Origin: Fodinibius sp964490705 | GTDB lineage: Bacteria > Bacteroidota > Rhodothermia > Balneolales > Balneolaceae | DNA length: 64,000 bases | NCBI GenBank assembly: GCA_964490705.1 | Contig: CAZBCG010000009.1 | Location: 61,536 to 125,535 of the forward strand | Direction of reading: 5' to 3' | Shown here: positions 55,834-63,751 of the stretch, piece after piece | How the letters are laid out: every line of letters starts with the position of its first letter | Numbering within the stretch: the stretch's first letter is position 1 | Notes under the pieces: generated by a model | Databases searched by the model: none | Seen by the model: only the letters and a program-made list of their open reading frames with translations | What the model was told of the DNA's origin: nothing | Program-made: the position numbers and the translations under genes

Positions 55834-56010
55834 GTGTTAACCTATTATGTAATTAGTATCATAATTTTGGCAGTTCTTACATATTTTAATGTAATAAGCA
55901 CTGGAGAATTTACCATTGGCATGTTTACCGGCTTTAGTATTGGACTGGTATTTATGGGAAATGGTTTGATAAAAGTAGCTAAGCGTTTCAATCATGTCAA
56001 TGATTCGTAA
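55834..56010 (+). CDS. Possible 58-aa two-TM membrane peptide
   Basis: From GTG at 55834 to TAA at 56010. Two hydrophobic stretches (YYVISIIILAVLTYFNVI and FTIGMFTGFSIGLVFMGNGL) end in a basic tail (IKVAKRFNHVNDS). The frame is open far upstream (to about 55643) without an ATG, so it may be the 3' end of a decayed gene. No family recognised. Confidence 0.4.
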   Translation: MLTYYVISIIILAVLTYFNVISTGEFTIGMFTGFSIGLVFMGNGLIKVAKRFNHVNDS

Positions 56011-56327
56011 TTAAAAACGGCCTACGCAGATCACATTGCTGTGATAAGCAGCCATACTTATCACCTTACTATTTATTTTATCTTTCCCTTCCGCCCGGCA
56101 CTGAAGTACCGGTCTATGGATCTGGTAATGCCCCAGGCGGGATTGGCTTTACCTGTTGCTATGACATAGCGACCAAAACGAGTGCAAGAATGGAGTGCCG
56201 CATCACGTCTCGGTGCTTTTCGGGAATTCGTAATTCCAATACCAAAATCCCAACCTGTCATCCCCAGCGTACAATCTTCTCGGAACTAATATCTATACAA
56301 AACCACCCGCCTTGCTTCGCTTAGGCA

Positions 56328-56349
56328 TCCCTCCACCGGAGGGAATTTT
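56328..56349. repeat. TCCCTCC-ACC-GGAGGGA hairpin with T-run
   Basis: Perfect 7-base stem (56328-56334 and 56338-56344) followed by ATTTTT on the plus strand. No plus-strand gene precedes it closely; may be a stray palindromic repeat. Confidence 0.45.
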
Positions 56350-56537
56350 TCCATCTTTATATTTTCGGTTCTTATCTTATTTTTTCTCTCTGGCTACAGT
56401 ACGAAATAAAACAATCCCCTTCACCTGTCATCTTGACCGCCAGGGAGAGATCCTTGTTCTTTTTTAAAGGTTGTTCTTCGAGGGTACAACTTCTCTTAGA
56501 ACTGTTGAACTATTAGACGAGTTATACTTACAGAGAT

Positions 56538-56828
56538 TTATTTACGAGATTCCCAATAGCCAGGCTTTTGCCTTAGATTCATGATCGCAAATATCGTGAT
56601 AAGATCATTCTCAACCGTATATACAATTCCATAGGGAAATCGAGAAACTAAAAACCTTCGTTCGGTTGAGGTAATCTTTGTCCCTAATGACGGATATTGC
56701 TGAATCACCTCTAACACATTTTCAACTTCATCAATAAATATGTCACCAAGACCAACAACTTGCTCTTCGTAATAATCAGCAGCTTTGAAAAATTCTTTTC
56801 GGGCTTCCGAATGAAATTTAATTGTCAC
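56538..56828 (-). CDS. RelE/ParE-family toxin
   Basis: A 96-residue toxin of a type II system. FHSEARKEFFKAADYYEEQV at the start and RFPYGIVYTVENDLITIFAI at the end are typical of the ParE branch (R..PY.I.Y...). Members inhibit gyrase or cleave mRNA on the ribosome; which is unknown. Its start overlaps the antitoxin stop by 4 bases, so the pair is translated together. It lies in the gene-poor accessory zone. Confidence 0.9.
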   Translation of the reverse strand: MTIKFHSEARKEFFKAADYYEEQVVGLGDIFIDEVENVLEVIQQYPSLGTKITSTERRFLVSRFPYGIVYTVENDLITIFAIMNLRQKPGYWESRK

Positions 56829-57058
56829 TCTTGAATACGTTTTCTTGCTTCATTTAAAACTTCTGATGAAGAATGGAGGGAAGACTCACCAGCTTTGAGT
56901 GATTCTTTTCTTTTTTGAATTTCTTTAATCCAAGCTTGCTCAATATCCGGGTCAATTTTGCCATGGATACTCTGCAACAACTTGTCAGCTAACCGTGCTT
57001 TGTCCTTCTTGTTTAAATTCAGGGCAGAATTTTCAATTTCTTTAATATCGGTAATCAT
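56825..57058 (-). CDS. Addiction-module antitoxin (TIGR02574-like)
   Basis: A 77-residue helical protein preceding the toxin. ENSALNLNKKDKARLADKLL and SIHGKIDPDIEQAWIKEIQK match the addiction-module component family; the rest (RKESLKAGESSLHSSSEVLN) is the toxin-wrapping tail. It neutralises the toxin and often represses the operon. A 4-base overlap with the toxin start. Confidence 0.88.
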   Translation of the reverse strand: MITDIKEIENSALNLNKKDKARLADKLLQSIHGKIDPDIEQAWIKEIQKRKESLKAGESSLHSSSEVLNEARKRIQE

Positions 57059-57474
57059 AGTAACGAAGGTTTAATTCACTCAAATGTAAGTATAACAATA
57101 GAGAACTGGAAGAGTAAGTCAATTATTATAGTGGGTATAACGAAATTGTGCATTAGGAATACAAGATTCAGGATGAAGGTGGAAAGATAGATTACCCCTG
57201 TTTACAGGGTTTCTGGTTTTTTATCGTTAGACCGGTAATTTATTGCCGGGCTTTTTATCTTAAACCAGATCAGATTATTGAAATGTGTATCAATATTTAT
57301 ACATGTACCCGTTACGTTGTTCCGTCATTCCCCTGACGGTAGCGAAGAGAACAAGGGTTAGATCATAACGTACCGCACCGGAGCCCACCTTCGCCGAAGC
57401 TTTGCAAGATAAGACAATACGAATAATATAATGACTCCGCGCAGACAGGTTGCGGTTCAAGATAAAAAAATGTA

Positions 57475-57500
57475 TACGGGCACAGCGCGCTGTGCCCGTA
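57475..57500. repeat. Perfect 26-base palindrome
   Basis: TACGGGCACAGCG followed at once by its exact complement CGCTGTGCCCGTA. No loop, so it could form a cruciform or bind a dimeric protein. Confidence 0.75.
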
Positions 57501-57646
57501 CCTAGCCTTCCCCCTATCCTTTAAGGGACGTGAACAAGAAACAAAGATTTCTCTCTCCGCTACACTCCGTTCGAAATGACAGCCCGCTGATTGCTCCCAA
57601 AGAGATTCCTGGCGCAAGTTTGTAACTTATGCCCCATTCAGTCAAC

Positions 57647-57742
57647 AGCTGTCTTCAGACAGCTTATCAATACTTAGCCCGACCTTTCAAGGATGGGCGC
57701 TGGAAAAATAAATAGCCGCTGACTGAAGCGTTCACGCTTCAG
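57647..57742. repeat. Cluster of three hairpins
   Basis: AGCTGTC-TTCA-GACAGCT (57647-57664), GCCCGACCTTTCAAGGATGGGC (57677-57698, imperfect) and CTGAAGCGT-TC-ACGCTTCAG (57723-57742). Together they resemble REP/RAYT-style palindrome clusters; no transposase nearby. Confidence 0.65.
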
Positions 57743-57900
57743 CCCCATCACCGGTCAATCCCTCCACCAATCACTTTGGTGCCCAGCCACTTAATGACAT
57801 TAAGATGGTTTGACACTCTAGAAAAAATAAGAGGATTCGTTGTAGATCTACTTCATTATATGTTATATTTGGGCTCTCAAAAACAGCATAGTTTTTTTAT

Positions 57901-57985
57901 GCCCGAGTGGCGGAATTGGTAGACGCGTCGGATTCAAAATCCGGTGGCCATTGCGGCCGTAGGAGTTCGAGTCTCCTCTCGGGTA
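57901..57985 (+). tRNA. tRNA-Leu (anticodon CAA)
   Basis: Acceptor GCCCGAG (57901-57907) pairs with CTCGGGT with a G-U at the first position; discriminator A at 57985. Anticodon loop TTCAAAA with anticodon CAA. D-arm GTGGCGGAATTGGTAGACGC, long variable arm, and GAGTTCGAGTCTC in the T arm are typical class II. CCA is not encoded. Confidence 0.97.
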
Positions 57986-58129
57986 CTTTTCTCTCCTCCG
58001 AAAGAACTAAAGTCCTTTTCTATTTAAATAAGCCCAAATTTCTCCGCTTTGTCCAGCCTTGCTGGTTCCAAACACTATCGGATCTGCTGAAAACAAATGG
58101 GTTGTAAATGTAGTCTAAACGCCATACTT

Positions 58130-58210
58130 CGGGAGTACACCCCCCCCTTACAGCTAGGCAAAAATGCAGCATAACGCTTGAAAAAGTCATAGCATTCCCT
58201 TGCAGCTAGA
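58130..58210. repeat. AGCTAG-family repeat units
   Basis: GGGAGTACACCCCCCC then TTACAGCTAGG, and a second unit TAGCATTCCCTTGCAGCTAGA about 50 bases on. Same words as at 61457-61500 and near 44.98 kb. Confidence 0.5.
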
Positions 58211-58280
58211 TTGTTATGTTACTTCGTAACTTTATTACTCTGCCACTATAGAATTTGTCACTTTATAACTCAGTCACTAA

Positions 58281-58745
58281 TCACTCATTTACGCCCTTCC
58301 GCTTTTTATAATTTACCCAGCGGACCCCAAAACGTTTCATATTCACCTCATCCCGGAATTTTTTAGCCGTTTCCATCGCCTGCTGATATTTCTTGTCGAA
58401 ATCCTTTTCATCGGGTTTTCCTGCTTTAAAAGACTTTACTTTCTGCACCCCATCTTCATTAATATAACTGACACCAAGATATACCACCCCGTGCTTAGTC
58501 GTTTTATGGATACCCAATTCACCAGTTACACTGTTTTGATACTGAATTTTTTGATCGGGATTTCGTGCCGATTTCCGCCAGTCTTTCAACCACTGGTCGC
58601 GATATTCAACAGCCGCCTTCTTTGCCGCATCCCAACTATCGAAATTGCGGCGACGAAAACGCTTGCTTACCCTGCGGTGATCTCGCTGAATACGAACCCA
58701 ATAGCCGCGGAAATTCTCATCATCTACTTTAGTGATATTTTTCAT
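58281..58745 (-). CDS. Protein with two tandem AP2-like DNA-binding modules
   Basis: A 154-residue basic protein. The first half FRGYWVRIQRDHRRVSKRFR and DSWDAAKKAAVEYRDQWLKD looks like a bacterial/phage AP2 (ERF-type) domain: three strands then a helix. The second half (VYLGVSYINEDGVQKVKSFK and YQQAMETAKKFRDEVNMKRF) repeats the same layout. AP2 domains bind DNA and are common in homing endonucleases and mobile elements; no nuclease motif is present here, so a regulator or accessory protein is possible. It is divergent from a lone receiver gene. Confidence 0.62.
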   Translation of the reverse strand: MKNITKVDDENFRGYWVRIQRDHRRVSKRFRRRNFDSWDAAKKAAVEYRDQWLKDWRKSARNPDQKIQYQNSVTGELGIHKTTKHGVVYLGVSYINEDGVQKVKSFKAGKPDEKDFDKKYQQAMETAKKFRDEVNMKRFGVRWVNYKKRKGVNE

Positions 58746-58898
58746 TGTCCCTGTCCTTCTTTTTCCTAATGCTTTTAACCCAACTAAAGATCATAAAAGG
58801 AGCATAATTTACAAAGCAAAATTCACACATTTTGAACTAGAGATTGTTTTACTTCCCGCTTTTTTGCATAATGGAACAAAATAACTGTGATCTAGAAA

Positions 58899-59288
58899 AT
58901 GGGTTCCGATACCATTACAAAGTCAAAACGAATACTTATCGTCGAGGATGACAACATTCAGCAGGTTGTGCTGGAACGAATCATCACGCAGATGGGCCAT
59001 ACTGTTATTGGATCAAGTTCGAAAGGTGCCAAAGCCATAGAATCGGCCCTGCGTATCGGGGCCGTCGATTTAATCCTTATGGATATTAACTTGGCAGATG
59101 ATATTGACGGCATAGAAGCCGCCAAAGAAATCAGCAAACATCGCGAAGTTAAGTTAGTCTATATCACCTCTTCGGATGACCAGTCGAAATTGGACCGGGC
59201 TAACGAAACCGATTACATTGCTTACCTTACCAAACCGCTCTCCAGGGAAATGCTGAAAGATACCTTCACCAAAGCCTTTCCGGCCTAA
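58899..59288 (+). CDS. Single-domain response regulator (receiver only)
   Basis: A 129-residue receiver: ILIVEDDNIQQVVLERIITQ at the start, phospho-Asp62 in LILMDINL, T90-S91-S92, and Lys112 in YLTKPLS. All key residues are present, unlike in the LytTR regulator near 61.6 kb. There is no output domain, so it may pass phosphate on, act on a partner, or work with an HPt protein such as that at 45.8 kb. No kinase is next to it. Confidence 0.92.
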   Translation: MGSDTITKSKRILIVEDDNIQQVVLERIITQMGHTVIGSSSKGAKAIESALRIGAVDLILMDINLADDIDGIEAAKEISKHREVKLVYITSSDDQSKLDRANETDYIAYLTKPLSREMLKDTFTKAFPA

Positions 59289-59593
59289 TTGCTTGTCATT
59301 CCCTCCTCTTTATCCTAGCGACATTACTTCAATCTATTTTTCTACCACATCTTTTAAATCAGCCGATTGCGGCCGTTTGTAGGATATCCCGATTCAAGAT
59401 GAGTAAATCCTAACAGTAGAAATTGATGCTTTCTGCTACATTTGGAGGGCGGCAGAAGAAGATAGAGCACCGTTGAACTTTCCAGATTACAAAATTTTAA
59501 CGCTAAATCACCAACATTAATTGTTTTTAACTAGTGGATTAGCACAGAATTGCAGAATATGTAATTCAGTCATTAACAAAACTATTCAGAAAT
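59289..59593. other. Gap without a recognisable gene
   Basis: About 300 bases between the receiver gene and the DUF5343 protein. Nothing supported was found. Confidence 0.5.
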
Positions 59594-61021
59594 ATGAATA
59601 TCTCAGAAGCTTTTTTAGTCAATACCAAAAATTTTGACGCTATCATTAATGCGTTGGTTAAATATGATACTGAAGAAGTGGTAATCAACTCCGGTCTGCT
59701 TGAGATTCTGGGCTATTCGGATCCCAATGATCTGCTTGTCATTCGTCTGCTCAAAGATTTGCACGTTATCAATAACGACGGGAGGCCCAGCACCCATTTC
59801 GAGGAGTTTCAGCAGCCCGAATCTACAAAAAAAGCATTGGCAAAGGGTCTGTTGTCGGCCTATGAGGAGCTTTTTTCGAATTATCCCAAGATTCACCAAG
59901 CACCGCAGGAAAAAATCAAAGAAGCATTTGAAGAAATTTTCAAGGGTAAAAAGACCGATCTTATCATCAAATATATTTCAGGGACGTTCCACAAAGTGGT
60001 AAATTTCGTGGGAGTCAGCACAATTGATGCGGTTCAAAAACAGCAGCTCCAACCTGTAGAAGCCGACGCTGCAAAATTGCCCAAAAATGGAACTCCAGTA
60101 GTTGACAACAACACAGTGCTGAGCGAAATAGTCGGAGATACGGATATTGAGGATCTTGTTACTGAATTTGATGATCCTGAAACTGAGAATAACGAAATAC
60201 CCGAAAGCACGGTAACAGAATATCAGCAAGAACAACCGGGCGATATCGATGAAGAAAATCCCTTTGGTTTTGAAGATGACGAAGCCGAACCGGAAACCGA
60301 GATCAACACCGAAATTGACACCAATCCCATAGACCTTAACACATCGATGGCAGAAATTTCCCAACCCAACATTACAATGAACAAAACAACTGCAGAACAC
60401 GCATTCGTACAAAAAGCACTGCTGCGAAAGTCGGATTTGCTACATAAGATGAAGCGGTGGGATGAGCTGGTTCCTGCGCTCGAGCAGATCATCAAGCGGT
60501 ACGATAACAATAACCATTCGGATCTGAAAGAAGCAGTATCGCGTGCGGTAATACGTCGGGCCATTACGCTGCTAAAGCTCAACCGTTCGGAAGAGGCTCT
60601 GCCAGCATTGTCAGCGGTTATCAGTCGATTTAAAGACTCGGATATTCAGGAATTTTATGATCAGGCCTCGCAAGCTATGCTGTATAAGGCACAAATATTG
60701 GAAAAACAGCAGAACGATGATGAACTGTTGCCGATTTATGATCTGCTTATCAGGCGTCTTGATGATAGTGCTGAAATTCAGATGGTCGAAAAGCTGGACA
60801 ACATTCACATGAAGCGATTTGATCTGATTATTCGAACCAGCAACAATAATCACATTCTGGATGCCAGCACAAAACTTATAGCGCGCTTCAAAAACAACAA
60901 TGATCATCAGGATTACCTGCAAAAGGCGATGATCAAACGTGCCGAAACGCTGGATGTGATGAACCGCGATGAGGAAGCCCTGGAAGCGTACGATGAATTT
61001 CTTGCTACGTTTGGCGGCTAA
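59594..61021 (+). CDS. DUF5343-like N-terminal domain fused to TPR-like repeats
   Basis: A 475-residue protein. Residues about 25-140 (LLEILGYSDPNDLLVIRLLK, LHVINNDGRPSTHFEEFQQP, LAKGLLSAYEELFSNYPKIH) resemble DUF5343, a family of unknown function with winged-helix-like features, as I recall it. Residues 165-260 are a Glu/Asp/Asn-rich, probably disordered linker (DPETENNEIPESTVTEYQQE). Residues about 265-475 contain four or five TPR-like pairs with 50-residue spacing (LPALSAVISRFKDSDIQEFY and ALEAYDEFLATFGG). A terminator follows. Whole-protein function is unknown. Confidence 0.62.
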   Translation: MNISEAFLVNTKNFDAIINALVKYDTEEVVINSGLLEILGYSDPNDLLVIRLLKDLHVINNDGRPSTHFEEFQQPESTKKALAKGLLSAYEELFSNYPKIHQAPQEKIKEAFEEIFKGKKTDLIIKYISGTFHKVVNFVGVSTIDAVQKQQLQPVEADAAKLPKNGTPVVDNNTVLSEIVGDTDIEDLVTEFDDPETENNEIPESTVTEYQQEQPGDIDEENPFGFEDDEAEPETEINTEIDTNPIDLNTSMAEISQPNITMNKTTAEHAFVQKALLRKSDLLHKMKRWDELVPALEQIIKRYDNNNHSDLKEAVSRAVIRRAITLLKLNRSEEALPALSAVISRFKDSDIQEFYDQASQAMLYKAQILEKQQNDDELLPIYDLLIRRLDDSAEIQMVEKLDNIHMKRFDLIIRTSNNNHILDASTKLIARFKNNNDHQDYLQKAMIKRAETLDVMNRDEEALEAYDEFLATFGG

Positions 61022-61050
61022 CAATTTTTATACAGTCAATAATATTATTA

Positions 61051-61082
61051 AAAGGGCGAAGATATTTCTTTGCCCTTTTTTG
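61051..61082 (+). terminator. Intrinsic terminator after the DUF5343-TPR gene
   Basis: AAAGGGCGAAGA (61051-61062) pairs with TCTTTGCCCTTT (61067-61078) with one G-U and a four-base loop, then TTTTTG. About 30 bases after the stop. Confidence 0.85.
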
Positions 61083-61164
61083 TTTCAGAAGGTTTTTATG
61101 GATTTACGGGGTGTGGGGCAAAATACAAAAGAGCGTTCTTAATATTCCGGCCTAACGAATTCCG

Positions 61165-61234
61165 GATGGTGATTTTTTTGCCGCGCTCCGTACTACGGTG
61201 GGTTACTTTTTTTAGTCATAAAAAATGAACAGCA
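61165..61234. repeat. Relic repeat, copy B
   Basis: GATGGTGATTTTTTTGCCGC and GTACTACGGTGG match copy A at 55453-55526. Includes a decayed short frame with a stop. No gene nearby. Confidence 0.5.
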
Positions 61235-61456
61235 AAAATTCTAGAAGTATAATATCCTCAAAATTAGTAAGGGGACAAATAAAAGATCCTGAAAGAGATA
61301 CTGAGACAAGGCCAAATTCGTCAAGTCCAAAACCATCGGTAATAGGCTAAGCTCAGCTACATGGTTATAGATTCAGAGTTGTAATGGGCCTAAGAAATAT
61401 TGGTAAAGGCCGAAAGCAAAAATAGAAAATGCAGATCATCCAAAACTAAGAGTCGG

Positions 61457-61500
61457 GAGTATAACTCCCTTGTAGCTAGGTACAACTCCCTCATAGCTAG
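61457..61500. repeat. Tandem AGCTAG-family units
   Basis: Two adjacent units: ATAACTCCCTTGTAGCTAGG and TACAACTCCCTCATAGCTAG, differing at a few places. A degraded third (CATTGAACTTCCTCAAAACT) may follow. Confidence 0.6.
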
Positions 61501-61549
61501 TTGCATTGAACTTCCTCAAAACTAATTTCTAATATCCAGCATCAAACGC

Positions 61550-62311
61550 TCAAAAATTCTTCAACGCCTCCAGCAACTGACGGTAATTTTTACTCATCTT
61601 CAGCGACACTCCATTAGACAGTTCCACCATATAATTACCATAAATATGATCCTTTATTTTCACCACATAATCCAGGTTTACAATCCGTGATCGGGAAATC
61701 CGATAAAACCGATTGCTGTCGAGCTGCTCATCAAAACCGCTGAGCGTGTAACGAATCATAAACTTTTTTTCTTTCGTGATAACCCGGGAATAGTTACCGT
61801 CCGATTCAATCCAAATAATATTTTTAGCACGCACCAGATGGTATTCTCCGGCCTGTTTGATAATAAACCGATTCAGGCGTCTGGGTTTTCGCACATCATG
61901 CAAGAAATCGGTAATCTGTTCTTTATCCTGATTGCTAATGCCGTTGGTAATTCTGTTTTTGATACGGGCCAAACTTTTCTCAACACGGTCTTTGTCAAAG
62001 GGCTTTTGAATGTAATCCAGGGCCTCAACTTCAAACGCCTGAGCGGCATAGTCGGTATGCAGGGAAGTAAAAACAATCAACGGAAAATGATCTTTCTCAA
62101 CATTATTCAACACCTCGAAGCCAGTAATATCAGGCATCTCGATCTCTAAAAATACCAGATCCAGATTTTCGGTATTAATCACCGTTATGGCCTCTAGTCC
62201 ATTACTGTACTGCCCTATCAGGTCAATATCGCTTCTGTCATTGAGCAACTCGGCCAGCTGCTGCCTCGCAGAAGAGTCTTCATCTACAATGATGGTCTTG
62301 TATGAAGGCAT
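61550..62311 (-). CDS. LytTR-family response regulator with Glu at the phospho-acceptor site
   Basis: A receiver plus LytTR DNA-binding protein. I prefer the ATG at 62311 (MPSYKTIIVDEDSSARQQLA), preceded by GAGGTG; the open frame reaches 62371. The receiver has DED in the acidic pocket, but the usual phospho-Asp is Glu in LDLVFLEIEMPDITGFEVL. Switch Thr/Ser (VFTSLH) and Lys (YIQKPFD) are present. The LytTR part (FIIKQAGEYHLVRAKNIIWI, RFYRISRSRIVNLDYVVKIK) is normal. Asp-to-Glu often mimics phosphorylation, so the protein may be locked on. No LytS-type kinase is adjacent. Confidence 0.92.
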   Translation of the reverse strand: MPSYKTIIVDEDSSARQQLAELLNDRSDIDLIGQYSNGLEAITVINTENLDLVFLEIEMPDITGFEVLNNVEKDHFPLIVFTSLHTDYAAQAFEVEALDYIQKPFDKDRVEKSLARIKNRITNGISNQDKEQITDFLHDVRKPRRLNRFIIKQAGEYHLVRAKNIIWIESDGNYSRVITKEKKFMIRYTLSGFDEQLDSNRFYRISRSRIVNLDYVVKIKDHIYGNYMVELSNGVSLKMSKNYRQLLEALKNF

Positions 62312-62578
62312 GTTCTGCACCTCGTTTTCTTCGATTAACAATACAGCGTTGTTAGGCATACTCCCTCCCATTGAAAATGTTACAATAATCTCTCGGATAA
62401 ATAGACAACAAGATATTTATCAACGATGGGGCATAAAATAAATTACAGAATTTCTAAATTAGATCCGATATTGGAAGGAAATAAAATTGCCAAAAAAAGA
62501 TCTATGTTTCCCGCATCTTGTTGATGGCCCCCATGGCATGTATTTTTGCTCTGTTATCGTAAATCAGAAATTTTGGAT

Positions 62579-63751
62579 ATGTCTTTAGATGTTGAGCAAC
62601 TTCGCAGCAATACTCCTGGCACACAAAACGTCATCCACTTTAACAATGCCGGGGCATCGCTGATGCCCAAATCAGTATCAGAAACAATAGTATCATATCT
62701 GGATAAAGAATCTAATTACGGGGGATATGAAACGGCTCGAAAATATCGCCGTGAGCTCGATCAGGTGTATCCCAATATTGCTGATTTTATAAATGCCGAC
62801 TCCCAGGAAATTGCCCTGCAACAAAATGCCACCATGGCGTGGAATATGGCATTTTTCTCCATCCCTTTTGAGGACGGCGACCGTATTCTTACTTCCGTTT
62901 CGGAATATGCCAGCAATTATATCGCTTATCTTAAACTTCAAAAGCAGATAGATATTTCTATTGATGTGATCCCAAATACCGAAAGCGGGGAAACATCCAT
63001 AGCAGCACTTTTTGATATGATGGATGACCGCGTCAAATTGATCAGTATTACACATATTCCCACTAACAGCGGACTGGTAAATCCCGTAGAAGAAATTGGC
63101 CAAATTGCTAAGCAACACTCCTGTTACTATCTGGTTGATGCCTGCCAATCGGTGGGACAATATCCTGTGGATGTCAAAAAGATAGGCTGCGATATGCTCT
63201 CAGCCACGGGACGAAAATACCTTCGCGGTCCACGCGGCACCGGTTTTTTATATGTGGATAATGACGTGGTTTCTGAACTTACTCCGCCCTTTTTAGATCT
63301 GCACTCTGCAGAATGGACCAGCGAGAATAAATATAACATACGTGATGACGCTCGTCGATTCGAAAACTGGGAGACCAATTATGCCGGTGTAATGGGATTG
63401 AGCAAGGCCATCAGCGATGCAAATGAACTCGGCATTGAAAATATTTGGCAGCGTATTCAAATGCTGGCCAATCACTTACGAAATAAACTTTCCGATATTG
63501 ATGGAGTCACCGTTCAGGATATCGGCAATGTGCAGGGCGGCATTGTTACATTCACTGTAAACGGAACAAGTGCTCAGGAAATCCAAGACCGGCTATCTGA
63601 GCACAATATTAATGTCAGCACATCAGGTAAAAGCAGTACGCTGCTCGATATGAACCGCCGCAACTTAGACGAAGTGATTCGTGCTTCGGTACATTATTAC
63701 AACACCGAGAAAGAGATCGCAGAATGTACAGAAGTCCTCGAATCTCTTTAA
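62579..63751 (+). CDS. Class V PLP-dependent aminotransferase/cysteine desulfurase-like
   Basis: A 390-residue fold type I enzyme; start at 62579 (MSLDVEQLRSN); 11 upstream codons add nothing. VIHFNNAGASLMPKSVSETI at the N-terminus, ITHIPTNSGLVNPVEEIGQI, CYYLVDACQSVGQYPVDVKK with the PLP-binding Asp, and MLSATGRKYLRGPRGTGFLY with the PLP Lys. It resembles isopenicillin-N-epimerase-like and cysteine-desulfurase-like members; the reaction cannot be fixed from sequence. It is divergent from the LytTR gene. Confidence 0.88.
   Translation: MSLDVEQLRSNTPGTQNVIHFNNAGASLMPKSVSETIVSYLDKESNYGGYETARKYRRELDQVYPNIADFINADSQEIALQQNATMAWNMAFFSIPFEDGDRILTSVSEYASNYIAYLKLQKQIDISIDVIPNTESGETSIAALFDMMDDRVKLISITHIPTNSGLVNPVEEIGQIAKQHSCYYLVDACQSVGQYPVDVKKIGCDMLSATGRKYLRGPRGTGFLYVDNDVVSELTPPFLDLHSAEWTSENKYNIRDDARRFENWETNYAGVMGLSKAISDANELGIENIWQRIQMLANHLRNKLSDIDGVTVQDIGNVQGGIVTFTVNGTSAQEIQDRLSEHNINVSTSGKSSTLLDMNRRNLDEVIRASVHYYNTEKEIAECTEVLESL

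Larger units (their letters stand above)
55085..56537. other. Gene-poor 1.4-kb region of relics and repeats
   Basis: Contains a large inverted repeat (55336-55430), a relic shared with 61.2 kb (55453-55526), a long open stretch without ATG from about 55643 ending in a two-TM peptide (55834-56010), a CCCTCC hairpin near 56.33 kb, and a GTCATCTTGACC half-repeat near 56427. A 104-codon plus frame at 55327-55641 crosses the palindrome and relic and is not believed. Confidence 0.5.
57059..57900. other. Gene-free 840-base stretch rich in palindromes
   Basis: Between the antitoxin gene and tRNA-Leu. No gene seen. It carries at least four near-perfect palindromes (57475-57500, 57647-57664, 57677-57698, 57723-57742) and pieces of the GTCAT family (CCGTCATTCCCCTGACGGTA near 57322; GTTCGAAATGACAG near 57570). 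Confidence 0.55.

Noticed and set aside
57907..58107. 66-codon plus frame MAELVDASDSKSGGH...
   Set aside because: It is the translation of tRNA-Leu and its flank, a common artefact.
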